This document shows, in pieces, positions 14,719 to 16,744 of a DNA stretch of 16,744 nt. The DNA comes from Bacteroidales bacterium (GTDB lineage: Bacteria; Bacteroidota; Bacteroidia; Bacteroidales; JAADGE01), in assembly GCA_029934265.1 (NCBI GenBank), contig JAOZMN010000021.1:1-16744 (forward strand), written 5' to 3'. Numbering within the stretch: position 1 is the first letter of the stretch; the number at the start of each line of letters is the position of its first letter. Under the pieces are notes generated by a model, which had not been told where the DNA came from, made no database searches, and saw only the letters and a program-made list of their open reading frames with translations. The translations under genes and the position numbers were made by a program.

Positions 14719-16512
14719 TTACATTCTTTCCGGCACATCAATACCAAGCAATCCCATTGCCGATTTGACAACTAATGAAACTTGATTTGAAAGTTTTAAG
14801 CGGAAAAGTTTTATGTTTTTATCTTCTTCTTTCAATATAGGAATTTCATGATAATATTTATTGAAATTTTTGGCTAAATCGAAAACATAATTGGCAATTA
14901 TCGAGGGAGTTCGCAGTTTTGCGGCCTCTTCGATAACAGACGGATAAGAATACATTATTTTTATGAGTTCTTTTTCTTTGTCATCAACGGTAATATCTTC
15001 ATAATTACCCGAAATATCAATATTTTGTTCCGTGCCGGCTTTTCTGACCAACGAACGAATACGTGCATAAGTATATTGAACAAAAGGTCCGGTATTTCCG
15101 TTAAAATCTATTGATTCTTGGGGGTTAAAAGTGATATTTTTTCTGGCATCAACTTTTAAAATGTAAAATTTCAAAGCTCCGAGTGCAATTATTTCATATA
15201 CTTTTTCGGCTTCTTCTTTTGTAAAATCGCTGAGTTTTCCAAGTTCTTCGGAAGTTTTACGAGCTGTATTAATCATTTCTTCGATTAAATCGTCGGCATC
15301 GACAACGGTTCCCTCTCTGGATTTCATTTTTCCTTCCGGAAGTTCAACCATTCCGTAAGAAAGATGTGTGAGTCGATTCGACCAAGGATATTCGAGTTTA
15401 TCGAGTATTATGGAAAGTACTTTGAAATGATAATCTTGCTCATTACCAACTACATAAATGGATTCGTCAAATTTGAAATCATCGTAACGCATTATGGCAG
15501 TACCAATATCTTGAGTTATATAAACGGAAGTCCCGTCTGCTCTCAAAAGTACTTTTTCGTCCATTCCGTATTCTTCCAAATCAATAAGCACTGTTCCATC
15601 ATCTCGCTGACTTAAGTCTCCCTCAGTCAAGCCTTTAAGTACTCTTCTTTTTCCGTCGAGATAAGTTTCGGATTCGTAATATGTTTTATCGAAATCAATA
15701 CCGAGTTTTTTATAAGTTTCATCGAAACCGGCATAAACCCATTCATTCATTTGAGTCCATAATTGTCTTATTTTTCGACTGTTACGTTCCCAACTTCGGA
15801 GCATTTTTTGAGCTTTTACAAGCCAAGGTGCTTCTTTTTCGGCTTCTTCTTTGGTTTTTCCTTCGGCAATTAATTCTTGTACTTGCTTTTTATATTCATC
15901 ATTAAAAAGAACATAATATTTACCTACGAAATGATCGCCTTTCATGTTTTCGTCTTCCGGAGTTTTCCCCTCTGCAAGTTCTTTCCATGCCAACATCGAC
16001 TTACAAATGTGTATGCCTCTGTCATTTACAAGGTTTACTTTATTTACTTCTTTTCCTGATGCTTTTAAAATTTCAGAAATAGACCAACCAAGCAAATTAT
16101 TTCTTATATGTCCGAGATGCAATGGTTTATTGGTATTCGGCGATGAATATTCTACCACAACTTTCGGCGATTTATCGTTTTTTGCTTTAAATGCAAAATT
16201 TGCATTATCGAAAATTTGCTTTAAAAACTTATGCCATTGTTCTTTGTCTATACTTATATTAAGAAACCCGTTAACTACATTGTAATCGGAAACTATCGAC
16301 AAGTTTTCTTGAAGATATTCTCCAAGTTCTTTTGCTGTATCAACGGGAACTTTTTTGGAGTATGCCAACAAAGAAAATGCTACAATAGTAAAATCACCTA
16401 CAAAATCTTTTCGAGTTTTTTGTACTGTTACTTTAGCAGGGTCAGCTTCGACACTGTACAAGTCCTTAATTGCCTTTATTACAGTATCTTTTAATGTTTT
16501 TTCAAAATCCAT
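14719..16512 (-). CDS. argS: Arginyl-tRNA synthetase
   Basis: 597 aa from the ATG at 16512 (MDFEKTLKDTVIKAIKDLY). An in-frame TTG at 16527 would only add five residues and lies in a repeat. It is a class I synthetase: an N-terminal Add-1-like domain, then YSSPNTNKPLHLGHIRNN with the HIGH-type HLGH at 132-135. YITQDIGTA and ERMKS-like EGKMKSREGT mark the catalytic core. The C-terminal anticodon-binding helical domain has the PSVIEEAAKLRTPSIIANYVFDLAKNFNKYYHEIPIL stretch, and the protein ends with the family's usual V-P-E-R-M. It charges tRNA-Arg with arginine using ATP in the cytoplasm and is essential. No clear promoter is visible in the short gap upstream. Confidence 0.97.
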   Translation of the reverse strand: MDFEKTLKDTVIKAIKDLYSVEADPAKVTVQKTRKDFVGDFTIVAFSLLAYSKKVPVDTAKELGEYLQENLSIVSDYNVVNGFLNISIDKEQWHKFLKQIFDNANFAFKAKNDKSPKVVVEYSSPNTNKPLHLGHIRNNLLGWSISEILKASGKEVNKVNLVNDRGIHICKSMLAWKELAEGKTPEDENMKGDHFVGKYYVLFNDEYKKQVQELIAEGKTKEEAEKEAPWLVKAQKMLRSWERNSRKIRQLWTQMNEWVYAGFDETYKKLGIDFDKTYYESETYLDGKRRVLKGLTEGDLSQRDDGTVLIDLEEYGMDEKVLLRADGTSVYITQDIGTAIMRYDDFKFDESIYVVGNEQDYHFKVLSIILDKLEYPWSNRLTHLSYGMVELPEGKMKSREGTVVDADDLIEEMINTARKTSEELGKLSDFTKEEAEKVYEIIALGALKFYILKVDARKNITFNPQESIDFNGNTGPFVQYTYARIRSLVRKAGTEQNIDISGNYEDITVDDKEKELIKIMYSYPSVIEEAAKLRTPSIIANYVFDLAKNFNKYYHEIPILKEEDKNIKLFRLKLSNQVSLVVKSAMGLLGIDVPERM

Positions 16513-16517
16513 ATTTT

Positions 16518-16550
16518 CAATTATCAATGAACAGTTATCAATGAACAGTT
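16518..16550. repeat. Two tandem 14-bp units just before argS
   Basis: TTATCAATGAACAG occurs twice in a row (16521-16534 and 16535-16548) and a third partial unit (TTA) follows. The inverse of the same sequence is at the other end of argS: TTCATTGATAATTG at 14692-14705 is the exact reverse complement of 16518-16531. On the argS mRNA the repeat is the 5' leader. Confidence 0.6.
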
Positions 16551-16572
16551 ACTTAGAAAAACCGGCAACCGC

Positions 16573-16744
16573 TTAAAAGCAATATTTATTTTCTTCAATT
16601 AATTTATCGGCAATTCTTCTGCGTGCGTCTTTTACGTTAATTGGTTTTGTGTATGTATAATGGCTTAAGGCTTTTATGTATTTTTCTTGTTCTTCTTTTT
16701 TTACGAAAGAATAAATTGCTTCAAGTCCTTTATTATAAATTACA
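16573..16744 (-). CDS. 3' end of an unrecognised gene (56 codons visible)
   Basis: The minus-strand frame is open from the right edge to TAA at 16573-16575, so the gene starts beyond the window. The visible C-terminus (VIYNKGLEAIYSFVKKEEQE..., ending KLIEENKYCF) is charged and helical, with no motif I can name. Its codon use resembles the neighbouring chromosomal genes. It ends 60 bp before the argS ATG and may be transcribed together with argS. Confidence 0.6.
   Translation of the reverse strand, partial: VIYNKGLEAIYSFVKKEEQEKYIKALSHYTYTKPINVKDARRRIADKLIEENKYCF

Noticed and set aside
16513..16527. TTG start for argS at 16527
   Set aside because: It lies in the tandem repeat and adds only MIIEN; the ATG at 16512 gives the normal argS start.

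Overview
The window looks like a low-GC Bacteroidota chromosome. Supporting signs are the strong A/T bias, a TAnnTTTG-type -7 element before several genes, the general lack of Shine-Dalgarno sequences, and the protein types present (PD40-propeller/beta-barrel surface protein, porin with Sec signal, two-subunit acetate-type symporter). I cannot name a genus. Everything below was read by eye; no database search was run.

Left part (1-6282): the 3' part of a large beta-propeller/outer-membrane barrel gene, then a compact restriction-modification locus. One 735-aa protein fuses an HsdR_N-like PD-(D/E)XK nuclease to an N6-adenine methylase. A specificity (S) gene follows, broken by a -1 frameshift in a run of seven A. 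No HsdR translocase gene is present, so the locus resembles BcgI-like Type IIB/IIG enzymes more than classical Type I. Two direct copies of a 133-bp inverted-repeat element bracket this locus, and a third copy lies at 13629-13762.

Middle (6283-8868): an Mpv17/PMP22-like membrane protein and a short-chain dehydrogenase form a plus-strand pair. They converge on a minus-strand YegS/DagK-type lipid kinase, with a 21-bp overlap of the coding ends. A strong bidirectional hairpin terminator separates this block from the next.

Transport block (8869-13511, all minus strand): in transcription order, a symporter small subunit (DUF4212-like) with a very large extra periplasmic domain, an SSF large subunit of the ActP/VC_2705 type, a TPR protein with one membrane anchor, and an outer-membrane porin. 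The order suggests one route for a small carboxylate or similar solute from the outer membrane to the cytoplasm. A perfect 14-bp inverted repeat ends inside the first start codon.

Right end (13782-16744, minus strand): an HMG-CoA-lyase-family enzyme, argS, and the 3' end of an unrecognised gene. The argS-lyase gap holds a terminator hairpin overlapping an alternative hairpin, and inverted copies of the same short repeat flank argS.

Most worth a second look are the A7 slippery or phase-variable site in the S gene, the inverted-repeat element family with 4-bp target duplications, the expanded symporter small subunit, and the hairpin over its start codon.
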